Assembly (NCBI RefSeq): GCF_050946405.1
Contig: NZ_JBMNUS010000006.1
Span: 124,001 to 188,000 of the forward strand
Source of the DNA: Pseudochelatococcus sp050946405
GTDB lineage: Bacteria > Pseudomonadota > Alphaproteobacteria > Rhizobiales > Beijerinckiaceae
Reading direction: 5' to 3'
DNA length: 64,000 nucleotides
Shown here: positions 48,578-58,610 of the stretch, one piece after another
Layout of the letters: the number at the start of each line of letters is the position of its first letter
Position numbering within the stretch: position 1 is the first letter of the stretch
Translations under genes and position numbers: made by a program
The notes under the pieces: model-generated
Databases searched by the model: none
The model's input: the letters and a program-made list of their open reading frames with translations, nothing else
What the model was told of the DNA's origin: nothing

Positions 48578-48680
48578 GGGGCAGTTTGCGCTCAAGCCGA
48601 TCAATCGATTTGAACGCAAGTTGCGGTGAGGTGCGAAATCCGGAGCGGCATGACGATCCCACTTGAATGCGCGCCGCTCC
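48578..48680 (+). repeat. palindromic repeat family B directly upstream of murJ
   Basis: GGGCAGTTTGCGCTCAAGCC, GATCAATCGATTTGAACGC, AAGTTGCGGTGAGGTGCG and CGGAGCGGCATGACGATCC are followed by GCGCGCCGCTCC. It ends 15 bases from the murJ start codon. Confidence 0.85.
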
Positions 48681-48702
48681 AGCGCCATCAAGTCCGGCGC
48701 CA

Positions 48703-49521
48703 TCAGTCCAGCGTCATGCCGGCCGCCACCGCCAGCGCCCGGCGCATGGCGATATTGGCCGGATCGCCCGTCTGCGGCAGGCCCTCCAGTTTCTCGAAGG
48801 CCATGATGGCCTGCCGGGTGGCGGGGCCCATCAATCCGTCGGCGGTGATGGCGTAGCCGAGCTTGACGAGCGCCTTCTGCACGGCGAGCACGCCGGCGGG
48901 CGCACCCGCCGGCTTCGCCTCGCGCGGCGGCGCGCCCGTGGCGAGGAGATGGGCGATGGGGTCGTTCGCGGCGGGTGCGGCGTCGATGACCGTGGCGGCG
49001 CCGCCGCGCCTTGGCGGCTGCGGCTGCGCCGCCGTTGTCTCTGCGGGCGTATCTGCCGGCAAGGATGCTTTCGCCGGCAAGGACATTTCGGCCGGGCGCG
49101 GTGCGGGCGGCAGCGGAACGGGCTTCGCCGGCGCGCGCGGCGCGGAGGGGGCCGCCGTTTCCCTGCCCGCGCCGAACAGCGGCGAGGGATGCGTTGTTTC
49201 CTGAAGGAAGGCGGCGTTGACGATGATCGCCACGGCCATCGCCGTGCCCGCGATGCCGCCGCCGAGCGCCGCCGGATAGCGTTTCAGCGCGCCGAGGCAC
49301 GCTGCCGCCACCGTTATCGTCACCGTCACGCCGAGCGCCGCGATGCCTGCCGCCATGTCGAGCGTGCGCCTTGCCGGGGAGGGCGGGCGTTGCGGGGCGC
49401 GGCGCGCGCGCGCGGCTGGCGATGCCGGTCCGCGCGTGCGTTCCGGCGCGGGCGCGCGCCTGACGGCATCGAAGTCGGAGCGGGCGAGAGCTTCACGCAC
49501 GGGTCTGATCGTTTCCTTCAC
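48703..49521 (-). CDS. peptidoglycan-binding domain membrane protein
   Basis: The 272-residue protein has a basic Pro-rich N-terminus, two membrane helices (MAAGIAALGVTVTITVAAACLGAL and GGGIAGTAMAVAIIVNAAFL), a long Pro/Ala linker, and a C-terminal PG_binding_1 domain (VLAVQKALVKLGYAITADGLMGPATRQAIMAFEKLEGL near residue 215). It should sit in the inner membrane with the binding domain in the periplasm. It lies upstream of murJ on the same strand, though a repeat separates them. A cell-envelope role is inferred from the domain only. Confidence 0.82.
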   Translation of the reverse strand: MKETIRPVREALARSDFDAVRRAPAPERTRGPASPAARARRAPQRPPSPARRTLDMAAGIAALGVTVTITVAAACLGALKRYPAALGGGIAGTAMAVAIIVNAAFLQETTHPSPLFGAGRETAAPSAPRAPAKPVPLPPAPRPAEMSLPAKASLPADTPAETTAAQPQPPRRGGAATVIDAAPAANDPIAHLLATGAPPREAKPAGAPAGVLAVQKALVKLGYAITADGLMGPATRQAIMAFEKLEGLPQTGDPANIAMRRALAVAAGMTLD

Positions 49522-49583
49522 GGGGCGCGGCCCCGCTGGTGGGGCGGGGCGATTCCATCGCCGGCGAGTATGGCACGGCAGGT

Positions 49584-49598
49584 TTAAGCGAACGCTAA
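49584..49598. promoter_or_regulatory. near-consensus CtrA-type site
   Basis: TTAA-N7-CTAA reads on the plus strand, equal to TTAG-N7-TTAA on the minus strand, one mismatch from the CtrA consensus. It lies 63 bases upstream of the peptidoglycan-binding protein start. Confidence 0.3.
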
Positions 49599-49632
49599 AG
49601 GTTCCGCCACTGAAGGTTCCTGCGGGCGGATA

Positions 49633-49995
49633 TCATGAGGCCAGCGCCTGCGCGACATGGGCGCGCAACTCCCCCAGCGTGAAGGGCTTCAGCATGATGC
49701 CGGCGAGATTGGCGAGCCCCTGCGCGCGCTCGTGCTGGTCGGAATAGCCGGTCATGATGAGGATCACGAGGCCGGGCCATTGCGCGGCGGCGGCCTGCGC
49801 CAGCGCGATGCCGTCCATCAGCGGCATGCGCACGTCGGTGAGCAGCAGGTCGAACGCGCCGTGCGCGGCGGTCAGCACATCCAGCCCTTCCGCGCCGTCG
49901 CCCGCGGTCTCGACGTCGTGGCCGTCGAGTTCCAGCCCGCGCTTGAGAAAGCCGCGCACGCTGGCCTCATCGTCGACGAGCAGGATGCGCGCCAT
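49633..49995 (-). CDS. cpdR: cell-cycle response regulator CpdR
   Basis: The 120-residue single-domain response regulator starts MARILLVDDEASVRGFLKRGLELDGHDV and has phospho-Asp in LLTDVRMPLMDGIALA near residue 54, the Thr in ILIMTGYSDQHERA and the Lys in IMLKPFTLGELRAH. Sequence and length match CpdR, the adaptor that directs the ClpXP protease and is controlled by the CckA-ChpT phosphorelay. It starts 2 bases after the hpt stop, and this hpt-cpdR pairing is common in alphaproteobacteria. It has no output domain. Confidence 0.88.
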   Translation of the reverse strand: MARILLVDDEASVRGFLKRGLELDGHDVETAGDGAEGLDVLTAAHGAFDLLLTDVRMPLMDGIALAQAAAAQWPGLVILIMTGYSDQHERAQGLANLAGIMLKPFTLGELRAHVAQALAS

Positions 49996-49997
49996 GG

Positions 49998-50540
49998 TCA
50001 GCTCCCGTGCTTTTCGATGACGCCGATATACGGCAGTTGGCGGAAGGAATGGGCGGCGTCCATGCCGTAGCCGACGACGAACAGGTCGGGACAGGTGAAG
50101 CCGACGAAATCGGGGTGGATCACGGTGGCGCGCTTGCCGGGCTTTTCCAGCAGCACGGCGGTCAGCACCCGCCGCGCGCCGCGCGCGACCAGCAGATCCT
50201 TGGCGAAGGCGAGCGTGCGGCCGGATTCGAGGATATCGTCGAGCAGCAGCACGTCGCGGCCCACCACGTCGCTGTCGATATCCCGGACGATATTGACGGT
50301 GCCCGACGACACCAGCGCCTCCTTGTAGCTGGAGAGCTGGATGAACTCGACCTGCGGCGCGAGGCCCGCCCGGTGCAGGGCGCGGATCAGATCGGCCGCG
50401 AACATGAAGCTGCCCTTCAGCACCGCGACGACCAGCAGGTTACGCGGCCGCGCGGCCGCGATCTCGCGCGCGACTTCTTCGTTGCGGGCGGCGATGGCGG
50501 CCTCGTCGAACAGGGGCCTGATGCGCACGGACTGGTTCAT
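49998..50540 (-). CDS. hpt: hypoxanthine phosphoribosyltransferase
   Basis: The 180-residue purine salvage enzyme converts hypoxanthine or guanine and PRPP to IMP or GMP. The PRPP motif VLLLDDILESGRTLAFA lies near residue 95, preceded by VAVLKGSFMFAADLIRAL and followed by FVGFTCPDLFVVGYGMD. It overlaps the upstream monooxygenase gene by 4 bases and sits 2 bases before cpdR, so the three form one operon. Confidence 0.92.
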   Translation of the reverse strand: MNQSVRIRPLFDEAAIAARNEEVAREIAAARPRNLLVVAVLKGSFMFAADLIRALHRAGLAPQVEFIQLSSYKEALVSSGTVNIVRDIDSDVVGRDVLLLDDILESGRTLAFAKDLLVARGARRVLTAVLLEKPGKRATVIHPDFVGFTCPDLFVVGYGMDAAHSFRQLPYIGVIEKHGS

Positions 50541-51823
50541 GCCTGATTCCGGTGTTGGTCGAGCGCGGGAGATACCACGTCGCCGCCGCCTTCTCCAGCC
50601 CTGCCGCGCGGCGCGCGACGCATCTGGCGCGGCGTGCCGAGTCCCGGCGTCAGGCCCTCGCGCATCACCATCCGCCGCAGCGGCGCGATGAGGCCGAGCG
50701 CCAGCAGGCCCGCGCCGCGCAGCAGGTCCGCGGGCAGCATGTCGGCGAGCAGGGTGCGGTTCAGCAGATCGATGGCCCCGGTGCGAAGCTGCGTGTCAGC
50801 CGCCCGCCCGCGCCCGAAGCGCGCCAGCACCTGCGCCGCGCCGATATCCTCCGCCCTGTCGCGTGCATCCGCCACCGCGTCGCGCAGCGCCGCCCCGTCG
50901 CGCAGGCCCAGGTTGAGCCCCTGCGCGCCGATGGGCGGGAAAACGTGCGCCGCCTCGCCGATCAGCACGAGCCGCCGCGCCGTCAGCGGCGAGGCGCTCA
51001 TGCCCGACAGCGGCACCGCGCCGCGCGGCCCGGCGACCTGCATCGCGCCGAGCAGGCTGTGCGCCTCGTTCTCCACCGCGCGGGCGAAGGATGCGTCGTC
51101 CAGCGCGGCGAGGCGCGCCGCATCCTGCGGCCGGTTGACCCAGACGAGGCTCGACAGACGCCCCGGCAGCGGCACCAGCGTGAAAGGCCCCGCGCGCGTG
51201 TGGAACTCGGTGGAGGCGCCGCCGTGATCGCGTGCATGCGACAGAATCGCTGTGACGGCCGTCTGCGGATAGGCCCAGGTGCGCGTGCCGATGCCCGCCG
51301 CGCGCCGCAACGTCGACTGGCGGCCCTCGGCCCCGGCCGCGAGGCGGGCGGTGATTCGCCTGCCGTCGGCGAGCGTGACCGCCGCCGCCGTGTCATCGGC
51401 GGCGAAGCCCGCCGCGCGGGCCGGGAAGAGCGCGAGCCCGGCGCGCGCGCGCGCCTCCTCGGCGAGGTGGGCGACGAGCTTCGTGTTCTCGATATTGTGG
51501 CCGAAAGCGTCGAGACCGATCTCGCGCGCATGGAAGGTGACGGGCGGCGGGCGGAACAGGCTGCCCGTCGCGTCGACGATTCGCATCTGCGTCATGGGCG
51601 CGGCGTCGGGCGCGATGCGCTCCCACACGCCGATCGCCTTGAGAAAGCGCACCGAGCCGTCGAGCAGCGCCACGGTGCGCCCGTCGCGCGGCACGCCCGC
51701 CTCGCCGACGAGGGCGGTTGCGAAGCCTTCGTTCGCCAGCGCGATGGCCGTCGCCAGGCCGGCAGGACCGGCGCCCGCGACAACGATGTCGAAATCGTGC
51801 GCCACACCGGAATCCGTCGCCAT
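50537..51823 (-). CDS. UbiH/UbiF/COQ6 family FAD-dependent monooxygenase
   Basis: The 428-residue flavoprotein has the FAD-binding VVAGAGPAGLATAIALANEG near residue 15, the internal DG-type segment GAEGRQSTLRRAAGI near 165, and RRLVLIGEAAHVFPPIGAQGLNLGLRD near 285, the GD-type motif of the UbiH family with GEA in place of GDA. These enzymes hydroxylate the ubiquinone ring, and this one probably does the same. Position on the ring is not fixed. It leads a UbiH-hpt-cpdR operon with overlapping junctions. Some 30 extra residues at the C-terminus are rich in Arg and Gly. Confidence 0.87.
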   Translation of the reverse strand: MATDSGVAHDFDIVVAGAGPAGLATAIALANEGFATALVGEAGVPRDGRTVALLDGSVRFLKAIGVWERIAPDAAPMTQMRIVDATGSLFRPPPVTFHAREIGLDAFGHNIENTKLVAHLAEEARARAGLALFPARAAGFAADDTAAAVTLADGRRITARLAAGAEGRQSTLRRAAGIGTRTWAYPQTAVTAILSHARDHGGASTEFHTRAGPFTLVPLPGRLSSLVWVNRPQDAARLAALDDASFARAVENEAHSLLGAMQVAGPRGAVPLSGMSASPLTARRLVLIGEAAHVFPPIGAQGLNLGLRDGAALRDAVADARDRAEDIGAAQVLARFGRGRAADTQLRTGAIDLLNRTLLADMLPADLLRGAGLLALGLIAPLRRMVMREGLTPGLGTPRQMRRAPRGRAGEGGGDVVSPALDQHRNQA

Positions 51824-51876
51824 GGATCTCTCCCTGTGCCGTGCCGTCCGCCGCGTGCACGTTATCCGATTACATA

Positions 51877-51924
51877 GAGCGCTTTCCGATCAAATGGAAT
51901 TACCAGATCGACACGAATGGGCTC
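51877..51924 (+). repeat. palindromic repeat family C, upstream of the quinone oxidoreductase gene
   Basis: GAGCGCTTTCCGATCAAATG and GAATTACCAGATCGACACG end with AATGGGCTCAAAAC. The same element in the same orientation lies at 53085-53130, on the other side of the gene. Confidence 0.7.
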
Positions 51925-52111
51925 AAAACAGGGAATCGCGGTGCGTCGGGACGCGCCGGGCGAAACGTTTGCGTCGATGTGCGCTGCCGCACCGGCGCCC
52001 CGCGGCAAACCGGTTGGCATACGCACGGACACCGGCATACTCTTCCGGAAGTTTGCCGGCGCTTGCCGTTTCGCCTTTCCGTCACGAGAAGCAATCCAGG
52101 GAGCATTTCAA

Positions 52112-53083
52112 TTGAGCGCGATCGTCGTACATGCCTATGGCGGCCCCGATGTGCTGTCGTTCGAGCCGCTTGCGGTTCGTCAGCCGGGGCCGGGAGAGGT
52201 GCTGGTGGCCAACCGGGCCGTGGGCGTCAATTATATCGATACCTACGTCCGCTCGGGCGTCTACAAGGTGCCGCAGTTTCCCTTCGTGCCCGGTGACGAG
52301 GCGGCGGGCGAGGTGGAGGCGGTGGGCGAGGGCGTCGACGAATTCGTGCCCGGCGACCGCGTCACCTACACGAATCATCTCGGCGCCTATGCCGAACGCA
52401 CGGTCGTGCCGGCGAAAAGCGTTCTGAAGCTGCCGGGCGCGATCGGTTTCGAGACGGCGGCGGGCAGCCTGCTCAAGGGCCTGACGGCGGAATACCTGCT
52501 GCATCGCACCTTCCGGGTCGAGCCCGGCCATACGGTGCTGATCCATGCCGCCGCCGGCGGCGTCGGCCTCATTCTCACGCAATGGGCGAAGCATCTCGGC
52601 GCCACCGTCATCGGCACCGCGGGTTCGCCCGAGAAGGTGGCGCTGGTGCGCGCCAACGGCGCCGATCACGCCATCGACTACAGCCGGGAGGATTTCGTCG
52701 CCCGCGTGCGCGAGATCACGGAAGGGCGGGGCGTCGATGTCGTCTATGACGGCGTCGGCAAGGCGACGTTCCCGGCCTCCCTCGACGCGCTGAAGCCGCT
52801 CGGGCTGTTCGTGAGCTTCGGCAACGCCTCCGGCGTCATCGAGGCGTTCGACATCCTGCTCCTCAGCCGCAAGGGATCGCTCTTCGTCACCCGGCCGACG
52901 CTGGGCACCTTCACGTCGCAGCGCGATGTTCTGCTCGCACAGGCGGAAAACCTGTTCGGCGTCATCGAGAGCGGCAAGGTGCGGATCGCCGTGAATGCCC
53001 GCTACCCGCTGAAGGACGCGGCGCAGGCGCACCGGGCGCTGGAGAGCCGCACGACCACGGGCGCGACGATCCTGTTGCCATAA
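52112..53083 (+). CDS. NADPH:quinone oxidoreductase (zeta-crystallin type)
   Basis: The 323-residue zinc-free MDR protein starts LSAIVVHAYGGPDVL and shows PGEVLVANRAVGVNYIDTYVRSG near residue 30, FVPGDEAAGEVEAVGEGV near 64, and the NADPH-binding HAAAGGVGLILTQWAKHLGA near 145, where GVxL-type residues favour quinone reductase 1. TTG at 52112 is chosen because AGGGAG lies 8 bases upstream and the resulting length equals the family; the longer frame upstream has no similarity. It stands alone between two family C repeats. Confidence 0.88.
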   Translation: MSAIVVHAYGGPDVLSFEPLAVRQPGPGEVLVANRAVGVNYIDTYVRSGVYKVPQFPFVPGDEAAGEVEAVGEGVDEFVPGDRVTYTNHLGAYAERTVVPAKSVLKLPGAIGFETAAGSLLKGLTAEYLLHRTFRVEPGHTVLIHAAAGGVGLILTQWAKHLGATVIGTAGSPEKVALVRANGADHAIDYSREDFVARVREITEGRGVDVVYDGVGKATFPASLDALKPLGLFVSFGNASGVIEAFDILLLSRKGSLFVTRPTLGTFTSQRDVLLAQAENLFGVIESGKVRIAVNARYPLKDAAQAHRALESRTTTGATILLP

Positions 53084-53084
53084 G

Positions 53085-53130
53085 GCGCCTGTCGATCGGA
53101 TGGAATCATCTGATCGACAGGAATGCGCTC
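53085..53130 (+). repeat. palindromic repeat family C, downstream of the quinone oxidoreductase gene
   Basis: GCGCCTGTCGATCGGATG, GAATCATCTGATCGACAG and GAATGCGCTC repeat the element at 51877. CTGTCGATCGGATG and CATCTGATCGACAG are inverted copies of each other. Confidence 0.75.
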
Positions 53131-53175
53131 ATGATCAAAACCTCGCCGGCGATTGCTGCCGGCGCGGCTTCCCGT

Positions 53176-54501
53176 TCAGGTGCGATCGTCCATCGGAATG
53201 CTGGCATCGGGCTGCGCCGTCTCCGTCGCCTCCTTTGCGCGTTGGAACAAACTTTCGTCCAGTTCCCGCAATCTCCGGGACAGCGGCTTGATGTAATGGG
53301 ACGTTTCCTCGCTCACCTTGTAACGTTCGCCGACCTGGCTCCAGCCTGCGGGAATGTACCGGGACTGCGCTTTTTCCGCCAGAACGTCGCCGATGGCGTT
53401 GATATGGACGACGCGCACGTCCGCCATACTCTTCCCCATGGCGCGCCGGAAGTGGGCCAGACGTTCGATGAGATAGGGAGACAGCGCCATGGCGTCGAAA
53501 CAGGTCGTTTCGGTGCCGTTGAGGATGCCGGCGTACTGCGCCAGCCCGCCGCCCAGCGAGTTGCCGGTGACATGGACCCTGGCTTTCCTCTCGCTGACCT
53601 GTTTGCCTTGCTCGCTCCGCTCGATGACGGCCTTGACGAGATCGCCCGCCCGCCTGAAAATGCCGACATCGACGCCGAACATGCCCAGGGTGGCGAAGCC
53701 CATGGTGGCCGCGCTGCGGACGCCGTTGAAAGCGACGAGTGTCTCGCCGTCGTCGCGCGTGAACACATTCACCCGGACGGGAAGTTTGAAGCTTCGGATG
53801 AGTTCGTCGTAGCTCGCATCCCGCCGCCAGCCATCCACTTCGTTCCCGTCGATCCAACTGTCATCCGTCGTCTGCGACAGGATATCCGCCAGCGGCGCGA
53901 CACGGTGAACGATCTCCTGATGCTCCGGGTTCTCTTCCGACAGAACCCGCTGCTTTTCGCCGCGCGTCTTCCAGCCGTCTTCGATCAGGTCCACCGACTT
54001 CTTGAGCAGGCGGTTGTCCACCAGCGAAACCGGGATACCGACAGCGCCGCCGATGATGCCGAGCAAGATCTTGCCCGTGTTGATCGTCAAACGCTCCACT
54101 GCCGTGACAGCCGTCCCGGCGAGATCGCCGGTGCCTCTCAGCAGAACGCCTACCCCGCTGACGGCTTTGCCCGTATATCTCGCGAAGCGGTTCGGCGAGG
54201 CTTCGAGATGGTCGCCGGCCCCGGCGATCAAGGCCCCCGGAACTCTTAGCAGCGCTCCGGTCAGGAAGCCGAGGGATGCCTTGCCTCCGCGTGTCGTGAA
54301 ACGGCTCGCATCGACGGGGGAAGAGGACGGCAACGCCGTGCAACTTTCATCGGACGTATTCCGGACATTGGACAAGCTGTTTTGTTGCGAGAACGGGAGA
54401 TTTACATGCTGTGCGGAAGTCTGGCCGGCGCTGCCGGTGTGAGTAGCGCCTTGTTCCGGGTATGACACGGGCCCGCTACGGCCAAGTATGGGTTTGACCA
54501 T
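53176..54501 (-). CDS. lipase-motif protein without signal peptide, possible secreted effector
   Basis: I do not recognise a named family for this 441-residue protein. The first ~75 residues are low in order and rich in Ser, Gln and Thr (SAQHVNLPFSQQNSLSNVRN). A Gly-rich amphipathic middle follows (LGFLTGALLRVPGALIAGAG; GKILLGIIGGAVGIPVSLVD). From about residue 240 it looks like a class-3-type lipase: ETLVAFNGVRSAATMGFATLG, then the nucleophile elbow VHVTGNSLGGGLAQYAG near residue 325. There is no Sec signal. ATG at 54501 has AGAGG upstream; the longer frame to 54588 is unlike a signal. Codon use looks less GC-biased than its neighbours. A type III or IV effector-like phospholipase is one possibility; an intracellular lipase is another. 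Confidence 0.68.
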   Translation of the reverse strand: MVKPILGRSGPVSYPEQGATHTGSAGQTSAQHVNLPFSQQNSLSNVRNTSDESCTALPSSSPVDASRFTTRGGKASLGFLTGALLRVPGALIAGAGDHLEASPNRFARYTGKAVSGVGVLLRGTGDLAGTAVTAVERLTINTGKILLGIIGGAVGIPVSLVDNRLLKKSVDLIEDGWKTRGEKQRVLSEENPEHQEIVHRVAPLADILSQTTDDSWIDGNEVDGWRRDASYDELIRSFKLPVRVNVFTRDDGETLVAFNGVRSAATMGFATLGMFGVDVGIFRRAGDLVKAVIERSEQGKQVSERKARVHVTGNSLGGGLAQYAGILNGTETTCFDAMALSPYLIERLAHFRRAMGKSMADVRVVHINAIGDVLAEKAQSRYIPAGWSQVGERYKVSEETSHYIKPLSRRLRELDESLFQRAKEATETAQPDASIPMDDRT

Positions 54502-54637
54502 GGCAATATCCTCTGAAAAACATAAAAAATAAACCGCCGCAAAATACTGCGGATGCTTTCGGGAATCAATCGAAATGCCACGGGGCAACCCGCCTGCATT
54601 TTCCGCTCCGGCCTGTTTCCTCTCTCGCTTGTTTCCT

Positions 54638-55690
54638 CTATGGCTGGTGCCCGCGCGGCTTCCTGTTGATGCGCGACCATCCGCCGTGCAGTCCGAGCAG
54701 GATCAGCGCCAGCACGAAGGGGATGAGGTAGTAGAACAGGCGGAACATCAGCACCGCGCCCAGCACTCCCTCGCGCGACAGATGCGAGAGCGCGATCAGC
54801 ATCGTCGCCTCGAACACCCCGAGCCCGCCGGGCGAGTGGCTGATGATGCCCAGCATGCAGGCGAATACGTAGATCGCCAGAAAAGTCTCGAAGCTGATGT
54901 TGTGGCCGCCGGGCAGCAGCACGAACAACACCGCCGCGCTGGCGCAGACATCGCCCGCGCCCAGCAGCGTTTGCCCCAGCGAAAGCCGGAAGCCCGGCAG
55001 ATCGAGCCGCCAGCCGCGCACGATCACGGCGCGGCGCTTCAGCGACACCCAGACGAAATAGCCCGCCAGCGCCGCCAGCACGCCGATGCCGGCAAGCTCG
55101 ATGATGGACGGGCGCAGGTAGAGGATGGCGCTCAGGGCCGGCGCCTCCCGGAACAGGCTCCACGCCAGCACGCAGCCCATGCCGAGCCAGAATGTGATGC
55201 CGGCGATGATGGTGAGCGAGGCGATCTTCCAGGCCTTCAGGCCCGTCGGCGAGTAGATCCAGTAGCGCACCGTCCCGGACGTGACCACGGGAAAGCCGAG
55301 CGTGAAGCTCACCGCATAGCTCGTGAAGGAAGCGAGCGCCGTAATGTGGTAGGCGATCCGCTCGCCCAACTGGCGCAGCGCGAGAAAATCATAGCCGGTC
55401 AGCAGGCCGTAGCTCACAAGGGTGAACAGCGCGGCGAGGCCGATCTGGCGCAGGCTCGCCGATTTCAGCGCCTCGCGCAATTGCGCCGCGTCTACCTCAT
55501 GCGCCAGATGCCACAGCGCCACGAGGGCGGCGAGGAAGATGCCGGCGCTGAGCAGCGCGCCCAGCATCTGCCAGCGCTGCCGGCGGCGGATCAGCGCCTG
55601 CGCCCGCTCGCGCCGCCGCTGCGAATCCGTCAGAGCCTGCGAAACCGGGGCGTCGGAGGAGCCGTGCGGATCTGAAACCTGCGGATTCAT
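54638..55690 (-). CDS. UPF0104/MprF N-terminal-like integral membrane protein
   Basis: The 350-residue protein has a cytoplasmic basic N-terminus (RRRERAQALIRRRQRW), then eight or so membrane helices with the lysylphosphatidylglycerol synthase TM-region pattern: GYDFLALRQLGERIAYHI, SFTSYAVSFTLGFPVVTSGTVRYWIY near residue 140, and ISHSPGGLGVFEATMLIAL near 290. This is the flippase-like half of MprF without the aminoacyl-transferase domain. Lipid transport across the inner membrane is inferred from the family. ATG at 55690 has AGGTGG upstream. Confidence 0.85.
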   Translation of the reverse strand: MNPQVSDPHGSSDAPVSQALTDSQRRRERAQALIRRRQRWQMLGALLSAGIFLAALVALWHLAHEVDAAQLREALKSASLRQIGLAALFTLVSYGLLTGYDFLALRQLGERIAYHITALASFTSYAVSFTLGFPVVTSGTVRYWIYSPTGLKAWKIASLTIIAGITFWLGMGCVLAWSLFREAPALSAILYLRPSIIELAGIGVLAALAGYFVWVSLKRRAVIVRGWRLDLPGFRLSLGQTLLGAGDVCASAAVLFVLLPGGHNISFETFLAIYVFACMLGIISHSPGGLGVFEATMLIALSHLSREGVLGAVLMFRLFYYLIPFVLALILLGLHGGWSRINRKPRGHQP

Positions 55691-55760
55691 TCGTATTCCA
55701 CCTGCGAACCGCCGGCAGGGAGCCTGTGGCGTCGTTGAGATCGCTATTTCCTTGAGCCGC

Positions 55761-55988
55761 TCACCGTCCGCCGTCGCCATTGTCCGCCGGATCGTGGCGA
55801 ATACGCGGCGGCGCATCGGTCCGGCGGTGAAACGCAAGGTCGATCACCGCTTCCACGCGCACCAGCCGGCGGTCGATGTCGATGGCGAGATTGGCGAGTT
55901 TTTCGACCTTTTCACCTTGCTGGCGCACGCGCTCCTCGATCAGGATGATGGAGCGGATCGCCGCCATCGCATCGCGCAAGGCGCTCAC
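55761..55988 (-). CDS. small hypothetical protein coupled to an RHH gene, 75 aa
   Basis: The 75-residue protein starts at GTG 55988, which overlaps the stop of the preceding gene in a GTGA arrangement. It is predicted to be largely helical: SALRDAMAAIRSIILIEERV, QQGEKVEKLANLAIDIDRRL and VRVEAVIDLAFHRR, followed by a disordered tail ending DNGDGGR. The heptad-like spacing of Leu, Ile and Val suggests a coiled coil. No family is recognised. Translational coupling suggests that it works with the RHH protein. Confidence 0.6.
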   Translation of the reverse strand: MSALRDAMAAIRSIILIEERVRQQGEKVEKLANLAIDIDRRLVRVEAVIDLAFHRRTDAPPRIRHDPADNGDGGR

Positions 55989-56299
55989 GCCGCCTGCCCC
56001 TTCGCCTCTTCCCTGGCGGAGAAATAGGCGAGCGCCGCGTCGAGCGCCGCATCCGTGCGATCGAGCTGGGAGAGGGTCGCCGCGCGCGAGGCATGGAGCG
56101 CTTCCAGCAGCAGTGCCAGTTCCCGCTCTTCCTCCTCGCGCCGCTGTTGCGCAGCCGCTTGCGACGGGTCGAAACAGTGCAGGCTGCGGCGCACGTATTC
56201 GGCGGTGGATATGCCGATTTCGCGCGCGCGCGTCTCCACCCGCCGCTTGTCCTGCGGCGAGATGGGCACGATCAGCCGCTCGGATGCGAGAACGCTCAT
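55985..56299 (-). CDS. ribbon-helix-helix domain protein, 104 aa
   Basis: The N-terminal ~45 residues (SERLIVPISPQDKRRVETRA, then REIGISTAEYVRRSLHCF) fit a ribbon-helix-helix fold, with a strand of hydrophobic residues followed by a helix and a turn containing GISTAEYVR. The rest is helical and charged (QQRREEEERELALLLEALHA). Similar domains occur in antitoxins and in MobC/NikA-type mobilisation accessory proteins. ATG at 56299 has GGGAGG upstream. A hexanucleotide repeat lies in its leader. The downstream 75-residue gene overlaps it by 4 bases. Confidence 0.65.
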   Translation of the reverse strand: MSVLASERLIVPISPQDKRRVETRAREIGISTAEYVRRSLHCFDPSQAAAQQRREEEERELALLLEALHASRAATLSQLDRTDAALDAALAYFSAREEAKGQAA

Positions 56300-56320
56300 G
56301 GCCGCCTCCCGACGATGAGC

Positions 56321-56356
56321 ATGTCCATGTCCATGTCCATGTCCAAGTCGATGTAT
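56321..56356 (-). repeat. hexanucleotide repeat (ATGTCC)n in the leader of the RHH gene
   Basis: Four perfect ATGTCC units followed by degenerate ones (AAGTCG, ATGTAT) lie 22 bases upstream of the RHH start codon. On the minus strand TATACA sits directly before the units, so the repeat lies near the expected transcription start. Confidence 0.85.
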
Positions 56357-56450
56357 AACTAGGCTGCCGGCGTTCCGATTGCAAGCGGCATAAAGCCCCC
56401 GGCCGGGCAGCGGGCTTCGGCCGGGGGCTTCGCGTCATGCCGGGCGGCGG

Positions 56451-58610
<2,160 letters not shown>

